Notes under the pieces: model-generated | What the model saw: the letters and a program-made list of their open reading frames with translations, nothing else | Databases searched by the model: none | Told to the model about the DNA's origin: nothing | Translations under genes and position numbers: made by a program | Source of the DNA: Mesorhizobium sangaii | Lineage (GTDB): Bacteria; Pseudomonadota; Alphaproteobacteria; Rhizobiales; Rhizobiaceae | NCBI RefSeq assembly: GCF_014207355.1 | Contig: NZ_JACHEF010000006.1 | Span: 392,282 to 456,281, forward strand | Direction: 5' to 3' | DNA length: 64,000 nt | In this document: positions 50,617-61,087 of the stretch, piece by piece | Layout of the letters: every line of letters starts with the position of its first letter | Numbering within the stretch: the stretch's first letter is position 1

Positions 50617-51696
50617 ATGGTCAATTTGCCACGCGATCGTATGGATCAAGTCGTCAAGCGTTTCGAGATGCTCGAAGCGCAGATGTCGGCTGGCCCGGCG
50701 CCGGATGCCTATGTGCGGATGGCGTCGGAATACGCCGAGATCCAGGACATGGTGGCCAAGGTCAGGGCACTGCGCTCGGCCGAGCATGAGCAGGCCGATC
50801 TTGAGGCCATGCTTGCCGACAAGGGTACCGATGCCGAAATGCGGGCTTTGGCGGAGGCCGACCTGCCGGAGGTCGAGGAGCGCATCGAGGCGCTGCAGAA
50901 GGACATCCAGATCCTGCTGCTGCCCAAGGATGCAGCCGACGACAAGAACGCAATTCTCGAAATCCGCGCCGGCACCGGCGGCGACGAGGCCGCCCTTTTC
51001 GCCGGCGACCTGTTTCGCATGTATGAGCGCTATGCTGCCGAACGCGGCTGGCGTTTCGAGACGGTGTCGGCCAGCGATGGCGATGCAGGCGGCTACAAGG
51101 AGATCATCGCCACGATCTCCGGCAAGGGCGTCTTTGCGCATCTGAAGTTCGAATCCGGCGTGCACCGCGTGCAGCGCGTGCCGGCGACGGAGGCGAGCGG
51201 GCGCATCCACACTTCGGCCGCCACGGTCGCGGTGCTGCCGGAAGCCGAAGAGGTCGACATCGACATCAGGGCCGAGGACATCCGCATCGACACCATGCGC
51301 GCCTCGGGCTCGGGTGGCCAGCACGTCAACACCACCGATTCGGCTGTCCGCATCACCCATCTGCCGACCGGCATCATGGTGGTGCAGGCGGAAAAGTCGC
51401 AGCATCAGAATAGGGCGAAGGCCATGCAGATCCTGCGCGCTCGCCTCTATGACCTGGAGCGCAGCAAGGCGGATGAGGAACGCTCCGAATCACGCAAGTC
51501 TCAAGTCGGCTCCGGCGACCGCTCCGAGCGCATCCGTACCTATAATTTCCCGCAAGGCCGCGTCACCGACCACCGCATCAACCTGACGCTCTACAAGCTC
51601 GACCGCGTGATGATGGGCGAACTCGACGAAGTGATCGACGCGCTGATCGCCGATCACCAGTCGAAGCTGCTTGCCGACATCGGCATCGATGGCTGA
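50617..51696 (+). CDS. prfA: peptide chain release factor 1
   Basis: 359 aa. The hydrolysis motif GSGGQHVNTTDSAVRITH is near residue 230-247. The RF1-type recognition loop (P-x-T slot) and the EIRAGTGGDEAALFAGDLFRMY domain near 110 are present. It releases polypeptides at UAA and UAG. It begins 9 bp after ptsP, and the prmC gene for its methylase overlaps its 3' end. Confidence 0.96.
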   Translation: MVNLPRDRMDQVVKRFEMLEAQMSAGPAPDAYVRMASEYAEIQDMVAKVRALRSAEHEQADLEAMLADKGTDAEMRALAEADLPEVEERIEALQKDIQILLLPKDAADDKNAILEIRAGTGGDEAALFAGDLFRMYERYAAERGWRFETVSASDGDAGGYKEIIATISGKGVFAHLKFESGVHRVQRVPATEASGRIHTSAATVAVLPEAEEVDIDIRAEDIRIDTMRASGSGGQHVNTTDSAVRITHLPTGIMVVQAEKSQHQNRAKAMQILRARLYDLERSKADEERSESRKSQVGSGDRSERIRTYNFPQGRVTDHRINLTLYKLDRVMMGELDEVIDALIADHQSKLLADIGIDG

Positions 51697-52561
51697 TCGA
51701 CTGCCCGAGGCGCTGGGGCCGCTGCTGCGGCAGGCGCAGGCTCGGCTTGCCGCTGTCGATGATCCGGCGCTCGATGCAAGGCTGATCGTCGAACATTTTT
51801 CCGGCACGACGCGCACGCAGGCGATTGCCGATCCCAACCGCAAGATCGACGGAAGCGCCATTGCGGCAATTGCTGATGCCTTGAGACGGCGCGTCGGCGG
51901 CGAGCCGGTGCATCGCATCCTCGGCTATCGCGAGTTTTATGGTTTGCGCCTTTCGTTGTCGCCGGAAACGCTGGAGCCGCGGCCGGATACCGAAACGCTG
52001 GTCGAGGCGATGCTGCCTTTCGTCAAGGCAGTGGCAGAGCGGCAAGGCGAATGCCGCATCCTCGATCTTGGCACCGGCACCGGCGCCATTGCGCTGGCGC
52101 TGCTTAGCGCAGTGCCGGCCGCGATCGCAACCGGCATCGACATGTCCGCGGGCGCGCTGGCAACGGCGACCCACAATGCCCGGCAACTCGGCCTTGCAGG
52201 TCGGTTCACGGCCCTCCAGTCGGACTGGTTCGAAAAAGTTTCTGGCCGGTACCATGTAATTGCCGCAAACCCTCCCTATATACCTTCTGAAGACATTGGA
52301 AATCTGCAGGACGAAGTCCGCAATTTCGATCCGCGCCTGGCCTTGGATGGTGGCGCGGACGGTCTGAGCCCCTACAGGATCATCGCCGCGGAAGCGGCAA
52401 GGTTTTTGGAAGCTGAAAGCAGGATTGCGGTCGAGATCGGCCACACGCAGCACAACGAGGTCTTGGAGATATTCGTCGCAGCCGGCTACCTGCCGGGCGG
52501 TGCATTTCAGGACCTTGGTGGAAACGACAGGGTTCTTGTCTTTAAAAGGACAAAGCCTTGA
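51689..52561 (+). CDS. prmC: release factor glutamine methyltransferase
   Basis: 290 aa. It has the characteristic EFYGLRLSLSPETLEPRPDTE block (residues 83-103), the SAM motif ILDLGTGTGAIALAL near 126, and the NPPY catalytic motif in AANPPYIPSED near 192. It methylates the GGQ glutamine of RF1/RF2. The ATG at 51689 overlaps the prfA stop by eight bases, which indicates coupling. Confidence 0.95.
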   Translation: MADRLPEALGPLLRQAQARLAAVDDPALDARLIVEHFSGTTRTQAIADPNRKIDGSAIAAIADALRRRVGGEPVHRILGYREFYGLRLSLSPETLEPRPDTETLVEAMLPFVKAVAERQGECRILDLGTGTGAIALALLSAVPAAIATGIDMSAGALATATHNARQLGLAGRFTALQSDWFEKVSGRYHVIAANPPYIPSEDIGNLQDEVRNFDPRLALDGGADGLSPYRIIAAEAARFLEAESRIAVEIGHTQHNEVLEIFVAAGYLPGGAFQDLGGNDRVLVFKRTKP

Positions 52562-52866
52562 CGCAGTGCAAAAAAAAGCGCTTGGCAATGCCGGGGAATG
52601 CGGCTAGGGTCGCCTTAACCGGATGAGACGAAGCAGGCAGTGCTCTTAGCGATTCGGTTTTCCTTGGAAATAGCTGCCTTCTTGCGCAAAACGATGCCCA
52701 AGCTTCGTGCGGGAATCGTCCGGCAAGTGATGTAACCGGAACAGGATGGCACGTGGCGCCAACGCAATTGATGCGGGCGAACGCCGGTGAAGAAACGAAG
52801 CGGCTGGCTGCATGAGCGCCTCCGTTCGTGAAGAGTTTTCGAAAATTTCAAAATGAAGAGAGTTTC
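52562..52866. other. 305-bp intergenic stretch between prmC and the DUF4167 gene
   Basis: No gene is supported; a minus-strand frame starting near 53418 runs through it but is a shadow. An A8 run at 52569-52576 and an AT-rich segment around 52660-52680 could hold the promoter of the downstream gene. No clear hairpin terminator is seen after prmC. Confidence 0.5.
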
Positions 52867-53817
52867 ATGAGGCCACAACAGCAGAACAGGCGCATGCGCG
52901 GTCGCAACAACAATGGCGGCGGCGGCGGCAATAACAACAATAACAACAACAACCGCAAGGGACCAAATCCCCTGACGCGCAACTACGAGAGCAACGGCCC
53001 GGACGTGAAGATCCGCGGTTCGGCTCAGCAGATCGCCGAAAAATACGCCACCTTGGCCCGTGATGCGCACAGCTCCGGCGACCGGGTCATGGCGGAGAAC
53101 TATCTCCAGCACGCCGAGCACTACAATCGCATCATCGCAGCCGCGCAGGCACAGATGCCGATCCAGAACACGCAACAGAATCGCGATGATTTCGACGATG
53201 AGGGCGACGAGGATCGCGACGAGTTCGACAATGCCGGCAACAGCGGCAACACTGGTTCCGAAGCCCAGGTGCCGGTGATCAACCATGGTGCCGGGCCGCA
53301 GCCGGTCATCGAAGGCATGCCGGCCGAGGTCGCGCTCAACCGGGAAAACGGCCGCGACAATCGGGATGGCAATAGCGGGCGCAACAATGGCGGCCGCGAC
53401 AACAATGGTGGGCGCCATCGCGATCGTCGCCCCAACGGCGGCTACGGCCAGAATGGCCAGCGTGATTATGGTTCGTCCGCCGAGCAGGGCGGCCAGCCCC
53501 AGCGCAACGAGGCCCCGATCCAGGCCGAAACCGCTTCGCCGACCGAATCCACAGAATCCGTTGTGACAGCCGAGCCGGTTCCGCTGTTCGAGAACCTGTC
53601 GCCGGCAGGTCTTGCCGCCCAGGCCGAACTCAACGAGGCGGCCGCCGAAAGCGGTGCTGTCCGTCGCCCGAGGCGTCCGCGCCGCCCGCGCGTCAGTGCC
53701 GATCAGGTCGACGGCGGCAGCGACAATGCCAATTCCGGGGCTGATGCCGGCGAGGTGGCTGTGGCCCCGGCCGACGGCGGCAATGCCGAACCGGTCAAAG
53801 TCGACATCGACAACTGA
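52867..53817 (+). CDS. DUF4167 domain-containing protein
   Basis: 316 aa. The N-terminal MRPQQQNRRMRGRNNNGGGG and a following Asn-rich tract lead into the conserved DUF4167 core (about 38-90: TRNYESNGPDVKIRGSAQQI, KYATLARDAHSSGDRVMAENYLQHAEHYNRII in sections). The rest is disordered, rich in Asn/Gly/Arg/Asp with many RDN and GGR repeats, ending in an RRPRRPRRPR basic patch near 277. The pattern suggests RNA or ribosome association. It sits between prmC and clpB in many Rhizobiales. Function not established. Confidence 0.88.
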   Translation: MRPQQQNRRMRGRNNNGGGGGNNNNNNNNRKGPNPLTRNYESNGPDVKIRGSAQQIAEKYATLARDAHSSGDRVMAENYLQHAEHYNRIIAAAQAQMPIQNTQQNRDDFDDEGDEDRDEFDNAGNSGNTGSEAQVPVINHGAGPQPVIEGMPAEVALNRENGRDNRDGNSGRNNGGRDNNGGRHRDRRPNGGYGQNGQRDYGSSAEQGGQPQRNEAPIQAETASPTESTESVVTAEPVPLFENLSPAGLAAQAELNEAAAESGAVRRPRRPRRPRVSADQVDGGSDNANSGADAGEVAVAPADGGNAEPVKVDIDN

Positions 53818-53841
53818 TCGAACGACATTTCAGGATATCGG

Positions 53842-53874
53842 ACGGCGGAGAGAAATCTCCGCCGTTTTCGTTTT
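53842..53874 (+). terminator. strong terminator after the DUF4167 gene
   Basis: ACGGCGGAGA (53842-53851) and TCTCCGCCGT (53856-53865) form a perfect 10-bp stem with a GAAA tetraloop, followed by TTTTCGTTTT. Confidence 0.9.
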
Positions 53875-53916
53875 GTGCCGCGATGGAATATTGTGCGTTG
53901 ACCGACATCAAGGCGT

Positions 53917-53945
53917 CTTGAGACAGCATGGCCTATGCACCATAT
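53917..53945 (+). promoter_or_regulatory. possible RpoH (sigma-32) promoter of clpB
   Basis: CTTGAG (53917-53922), a 17-nt spacer and CCATAT (53940-53945) resemble CTTGAA / CCATNT, 93 nt before the clpB start. Spacing is at the long end of the range. Confidence 0.45.
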
Positions 53946-54038
53946 CAGCCTCAAACTGGACCCGGCTCGAATGGGCGGGTCCGTCACCGCAATCGGATCC
54001 GGTGCCGCAAAGCGGGCCGGTGATGGAAGGAGACAGAT

Positions 54039-56645
<2,607 letters not shown>

Positions 56646-56651
56646 TCCAAC

Positions 56652-56683
56652 GCCGCGCGTCCAGCCTGGACGCGCGGCTTTTT
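56652..56683 (+). terminator. terminator after clpB
   Basis: A 12-bp stem GCCGCGCGTCCA (56652-56663) / TGGACGCGCGGC (56667-56678) with a 3-nt loop, followed by TTTTT. Confidence 0.9.
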
Positions 56684-56702
56684 CATAAAGGCGGGGGCGC
56701 GG

Positions 56703-57068
56703 ATGACGCTGGACGACTACAACAGCTTCTGCGCTTCGCTGCCTTCGACAAACCATGTCGTCCAGTGGGGCGGCGCCCATGTCTGGAAGGTCGGGGCCAA
56801 GGTCTTTGCGATCGGCGGCTGGGACCAGGGCCAGCAGTTCTTCGTCACCTTCAAATGTTCCGACATCGCCTATGACGTGCTCAAGGAGCAGCCGGGCTTG
56901 CGGCCGGCACCCTATCTTGCTTCGCGCGGCATGAAATGGATCCAGCGTCAGACAAGCCAGAGCATGGATGATGACGCGCTGAAGGACTATCTGCGCGAGA
57001 GCCATCGCCTTGTTGCCCTGAAGCTGACGAAGCAGGCGCGCAAGGAGTTGGGACTTGCCGCAAGCTAG
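56703..57068 (+). CDS. MmcQ/YjbR family DNA-binding-like protein
   Basis: 121 aa. The family pattern is clear: MTLDDYNSFCASLPSTNHVVQWGGAHVWKVG (N-terminal), then VTFKCSDIAYDVLKEQPGLRPAPYLASRGMKWI in the middle and a C-terminal helix with LRESHRLVALKLTKQARKELG. These are small CyaY-like-fold proteins proposed to bind DNA; function unproven. It follows clpB by 57 bp beyond a terminator, so it likely has its own promoter or read-through. Confidence 0.88.
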   Translation: MTLDDYNSFCASLPSTNHVVQWGGAHVWKVGAKVFAIGGWDQGQQFFVTFKCSDIAYDVLKEQPGLRPAPYLASRGMKWIQRQTSQSMDDDALKDYLRESHRLVALKLTKQARKELGLAAS

Positions 57069-57219
57069 CTGATATTCGTCGAGACGCCGGGAAACCGCCA
57101 TCTTCATGCCCGGTTCATATTGGAACCATATGGTGGTGAACTGGTTTGCTGGCGAAGGGGTTCGCCGTACAGGGACACTGCCGGGCGGCGGCAACTACGG
57201 ACCGGAGAGTTTGGCCACC

Positions 57220-58695
57220 ATGCTGCGCACTATCTTCACCCTTTCGGTACTCGCCGGCGGGCTTTTATCTTCTGGCGCGCTGGGCGCGCCGACGCAGGAC
57301 AGCGCACCACGCATTGCCCGCGCTGCCCACGACGGCAACATCCTTGTCGCCCAGGACGGCAATCTCGACATCTATTACGACGCCAGGGGCAACCGCGTCA
57401 TCGTCGATTCCGATACCGGCAAGGTCATCGCCATCCAGCCGCCGCAGACGCGGCTCGACCGGCGCGCGCTACGCCGCGAGACACGGCTGCGCGAGCTAGG
57501 CCGCGTCCCTGATGACAATGACCGCTACTATCTGGACAATCCGGAAGACATGGCGCGGTTCCGTCGCAAGCAGTTGGAAGAAGAAGGCCGGGTCATCCCG
57601 CCGCCGGCTGACGAATACAATCCCGACAGTGACAATTCCGTGGAAGCCTATCCGCCGCCGCCACCGCAGGACGACGGCAGCTACGACAACAATTATCCCG
57701 ATGCGCAGCAGCCGGCAGAACCGGGCACCATCAAACGCCAGCCGCTGAACGAGGCCTCGATAGACCCTGCCCCGCCTGCGTCTCCCGATCAGGCGGGACT
57801 TCCGCCAACGGCCGGTGGCAAGACGACCGTCGAGCCGGCGCTTTCGCTGGGAGCACGCCAGGATGTCGCGGCGCTGCAGGTGCTGCTCGACCGGGGTGGC
57901 GCTTCGCCTGGCGTCATCGACGGGCGTTTCGGTTCGAATGTCGACAAGGCGCTCGCCGCCTACAACCAGATCACCGGCAGCAATCTGCGATCGACCGATG
58001 CGGTCGGCATCCAGGCAGCTCTTGCGCAGTCCGGCGGCGATGCCTTCGCCAACTACACCATTACCCCGGAGGATGCGGCCGGTCCCTATGTGGCCTCGAT
58101 CCCGGAAGACTATAGCCAGAAGGCGCAGCTCGACCGCATGGGCTATACGTCGGTGACCGAGGCGCTCGCGGAGCGCTTCCACATGGACGAGAACTACCTC
58201 AAGGCGCTCAACCCGGACGCCAACTTCAATCGTCCCGGCACGACCATCAAGGTCGCCAATTTCGGCAAACTGGTCTCGACGCCGGTTGCCCGTATCGTCG
58301 CCGACAAGGGCAGGAAAGAAGTCTTCGCCTATGATGCGGGCGGCAAGCTGGTGGCAGCCTATCCCGCAACCATCGGCTCGGCGGACACGCCGTCACCCTC
58401 GGGCATACACGCTGTATCGCGCGTCGCGCTCGATCCGAACTATACCTACAATCCGAGCATCAACTTCAAGCAGGGCCAGAACGACAAGGTCCTGACCATT
58501 CCGCCAGGTCCGAACGGTCCGGTCGGCTCGGTGTGGATTGCTCTGGACAAGCCGACCTACGGTATCCACGGCACGCCGGATCCGTCGAAGATCGGCAAGA
58601 CAGAAAGCCATGGCTGCGTCCGCCTGACCAACTGGGATGCGCGTGAACTGGCTAAGCTGGTCTCGCCGGGCGTGACGGTGGAGTTCGTCGACTGA
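57220..58695 (+). CDS. L,D-transpeptidase (YkuD family) with peptidoglycan-binding region
   Basis: 491 aa. A signal peptide (MLRTIFTLSVLAGGLLSSGA, cleaved around GALGA) is followed by a long Pro/Asp/Tyr-rich linker (about 100-195), a peptidoglycan-binding-like helical region (about 210-280, VAALQVLLDRGGASPGVIDGRFGS), and the YkuD catalytic domain (about 365-491). The active site is IHGTPDPSKIGKTESHGCVRL with Cys near residue 465. It forms 3-3 or lipoprotein crosslinks in the periplasm. The ATG at 57220 has GGAGAG upstream; a frame from 57106 lacks a signal peptide. Confidence 0.9.
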   Translation: MLRTIFTLSVLAGGLLSSGALGAPTQDSAPRIARAAHDGNILVAQDGNLDIYYDARGNRVIVDSDTGKVIAIQPPQTRLDRRALRRETRLRELGRVPDDNDRYYLDNPEDMARFRRKQLEEEGRVIPPPADEYNPDSDNSVEAYPPPPPQDDGSYDNNYPDAQQPAEPGTIKRQPLNEASIDPAPPASPDQAGLPPTAGGKTTVEPALSLGARQDVAALQVLLDRGGASPGVIDGRFGSNVDKALAAYNQITGSNLRSTDAVGIQAALAQSGGDAFANYTITPEDAAGPYVASIPEDYSQKAQLDRMGYTSVTEALAERFHMDENYLKALNPDANFNRPGTTIKVANFGKLVSTPVARIVADKGRKEVFAYDAGGKLVAAYPATIGSADTPSPSGIHAVSRVALDPNYTYNPSINFKQGQNDKVLTIPPGPNGPVGSVWIALDKPTYGIHGTPDPSKIGKTESHGCVRLTNWDARELAKLVSPGVTVEFVD

Positions 58696-58718
58696 AGCTG
58701 AAGCGGTGTCCCGAACGC

Positions 58719-59351
58719 TCAGCCAATTATCCTGCGCACCCACTTCGCGCCCGGGGTTGCGGCATAGACCAGTTGCACCACCAGGATAAATCCGACGCCG
58801 AGCAACGGCGTGATCAGGCACAGTGCCGCGCCGATCGCCCACAGGATCTGCGCCTTGACGATGCGCAGATAGACCGTTCGCTTGGCTTTCGCATCGACAC
58901 CTTCCGCCAGGAAGCCGCTTTTCTCCGCATAGCGCCAGCTGGCGAACAGCGTGACGCCGAGCATCAGCAGATTGAGCCAGTAGACCAGCACCGCGGTTCT
59001 GAATTCGAGGAAGTCGGCCAAAAGATCGGTCGAGAACGGCAGCAGGGCGATGAAGGCGAGAAAGCAGAGGTTCAGCGTGGCAAGCCGCCGGTCGGATTTG
59101 GCGATCAGCCCATGCTGCGCCTGCTGGCCGAACCAGAAGATGGTCAGCGTCAGGAAGCTCAAGGCGTAGGTCAGGAAGCGTGGCCCCAGTGCCGCGATCG
59201 CGGCAAGCAGATCGCGCTCCGAATGGATCGCCTCGTGCGCCGGCACCCTGATTTCGAGGACGATCAGGGTGAGTGCGATGGCGAACACGCCGTCGGTGAT
59301 GCCGACGATACGGCCGCGTCCCTCCGCCGATGCTTCAAGTGGCCGCTTCAT
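58719..59351 (-). CDS. TMEM175-like (DUF1211) membrane protein
   Basis: 210 aa, six hydrophobic segments. The N-terminal GRIVGITDGVFAIALTLIVLEI (residues 12-33) matches the pore-lining motif of the DUF1211/TMEM175 potassium channels, though the usual FSDG is ITDG here. Later segments include ATLNLCFLAFIALLPFSTDLLADF. A potassium-permeable channel role is inferred from homology. GGGGAG precedes the ATG at 59351. It is convergent with the L,D-transpeptidase gene and divergent from the MFS gene. Confidence 0.82.
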   Translation of the reverse strand: MKRPLEASAEGRGRIVGITDGVFAIALTLIVLEIRVPAHEAIHSERDLLAAIAALGPRFLTYALSFLTLTIFWFGQQAQHGLIAKSDRRLATLNLCFLAFIALLPFSTDLLADFLEFRTAVLVYWLNLLMLGVTLFASWRYAEKSGFLAEGVDAKAKRTVYLRIVKAQILWAIGAALCLITPLLGVGFILVVQLVYAATPGAKWVRRIIG

Positions 59352-59515
59352 CGACTTCTCCCCGTCTGCAATTTTCCAGAAACTTGGCCAGAAACCTAGC
59401 ATGACTGCCGCCATGTGCACCCGGACAGGGGCAATCCTGGCCATGTGGCTGGTTTCAAGGACAGCAAGCCACTGGCCGGTTGTTGCCAACACGCCTGCGG
59501 TCTAAGCAAGGTTCC

Positions 59516-61075
59516 ATGCATTCACCAAGCGAAGCCGCCGCCGTTCCGCTGACCAGTCCAGTCACGAACGGCACGTTCTGTCCACCATCGCAACGGCGAT
59601 TCGTGCTGATCGCGGCGACCCTGGCCTCGGCGCTCGGCTTCATCGACGGTTCGATCCTGGCCATCGCCATGCCGGCGATCCGCGTCAACCTTGGCGCCAG
59701 CCTGGCGCAAGCGCAGTGGATTTCCAACGCCTATGCGTTGACGCTCTCGGCAATGATCCTTGCCGGGGGTGCCGCCGGCGATCGATTCGGTCTGCGCCGC
59801 GCCTTCGTGGCAGGAATTGCGCTGTTCATTGTCGCTTCGCTTGCCTGCGCGCTGGCGCCGAATGCGGTGGTGCTGATCGCATTTCGGGCGCTGCAGGGCA
59901 TTGGTGCTGCGGTCATGGTGCCGGGCAGCCTCGCCATCATCGCCAAGGCCTATCCGAAAAAAGAGCGCGGCCGGGCCATCGGCATCTGGGCCGCGGCTTC
60001 GGCGCTGACCACGGCACTTGGCCCGGTGCTCGGCGGCTTCGTGCTGTCGGCTTTCGGCGATGGCATCTGGCGGGCGATCTTCGCCATCAACCTGCCGCTC
60101 GGCCTGATCTCGATCTATCTTTTGCTGGCCAAGATTCCAGCCGATGCGCCGGCGGAAAAGCGCAGCCTGGATCTCGGCGGTGCCGCGCTCGCGACATTGG
60201 CCTTCGGCGCGCTCGCCTACGGGCTGACCTCGATGAGCGCCAGCGGCGAGGGCCATTTGTCGGGGCCGAGCATTGCCGCCGGCGCCGTACTGCTGGCTGT
60301 CTTCATCGCCTTCGAGCTTAGGCAGCGCGAGCCGATGATCGATCTGTCGCTGTTTCGCATCGGCGCTTTCGCCGGCGCCAATGTCGCGACGTTCTTCCTC
60401 TATTTCGCGCTGTCGGCCAATCTTTTCTACCTGCCGATGCTGCTGATCGCCGGCTGGGGACTGAGCACGGCCGAGGTCGGCTTCATCTTCCTGCCGCTGT
60501 CGGCATCGATGGCACTTTTGTCGAGGCCGGTCGGCCAGTTGTCCGACCGGATCGGGCCACGCTTTCCGATCGCCTGCGGCAGCCTTATCGTGGCTTTCGC
60601 CTTTGCCGGGCTTGCCTTGCTCGCCCATGCCGGCATCCACAATTTCTGGACGGGAACGTTTCCGCTGATGGGGCTGATGGGGCTCGGCATGGCGCTGGTC
60701 GTGTCGCCACTGTCGACCGCGATCATGACGGCGGTGGAAGACAAGGATACCGGTGCTGCCTCAGGCATAAACAATGCCGTCTCGCGCATCGGCGGCCTGA
60801 TCGCGGTGGCAGCGATGGGCTCGCTTGCCGCCTGGGTCTACGCGAAAGCACTCGATGGGAATGCGATGCCCGGAGTGCCAGGCTTTGGCGAACCGGCGAT
60901 GGCTGGGCTTGCGCCGGCAGTCGATGCAGCGAGGCTCGCCGCCGGCGACGCGGCGTTTTCCGCCGTCTCTTCGGTGACGGCGCTGCTTTGCCTGCTCTCG
61001 GCAGTCATCGCGTGGACGACCATTTCCGGTCAGCGGCTGCCATGGCCACGGCGTGCGGAAAATCAGCAAGGCTGA
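59516..61075 (+). CDS. MFS transporter, DHA2 (14-TMS, EmrB/QacA-like) family
   Basis: 519 aa with 14 hydrophobic segments from about residue 28 to 510. Motif A is GDRFGLRRAFVAG near 88, motif C is GPVLGGFVLSAFG near 170, and the start of TM1 is LGFIDGSILAIAMPAI (FxDxTIVNVALP equivalent). It is expected to export drugs or toxic metabolites by proton antiport. ATG 59516 has AAGG 5 nt upstream; the frame is open from 59480. No dedicated regulator adjoins it. Confidence 0.88.
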   Translation: MHSPSEAAAVPLTSPVTNGTFCPPSQRRFVLIAATLASALGFIDGSILAIAMPAIRVNLGASLAQAQWISNAYALTLSAMILAGGAAGDRFGLRRAFVAGIALFIVASLACALAPNAVVLIAFRALQGIGAAVMVPGSLAIIAKAYPKKERGRAIGIWAAASALTTALGPVLGGFVLSAFGDGIWRAIFAINLPLGLISIYLLLAKIPADAPAEKRSLDLGGAALATLAFGALAYGLTSMSASGEGHLSGPSIAAGAVLLAVFIAFELRQREPMIDLSLFRIGAFAGANVATFFLYFALSANLFYLPMLLIAGWGLSTAEVGFIFLPLSASMALLSRPVGQLSDRIGPRFPIACGSLIVAFAFAGLALLAHAGIHNFWTGTFPLMGLMGLGMALVVSPLSTAIMTAVEDKDTGAASGINNAVSRIGGLIAVAAMGSLAAWVYAKALDGNAMPGVPGFGEPAMAGLAPAVDAARLAAGDAAFSAVSSVTALLCLLSAVIAWTTISGQRLPWPRRAENQQG

Positions 61076-61087
61076 AAAGTCAGCGAA

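Noticed and set aside
48700..51405. 901-codon minus-strand frame opposite ptsP and prfA
   Set aside because: It is antisense to two clearly conserved genes and is His/Arg/Gln-rich with no fold; a composition artefact.
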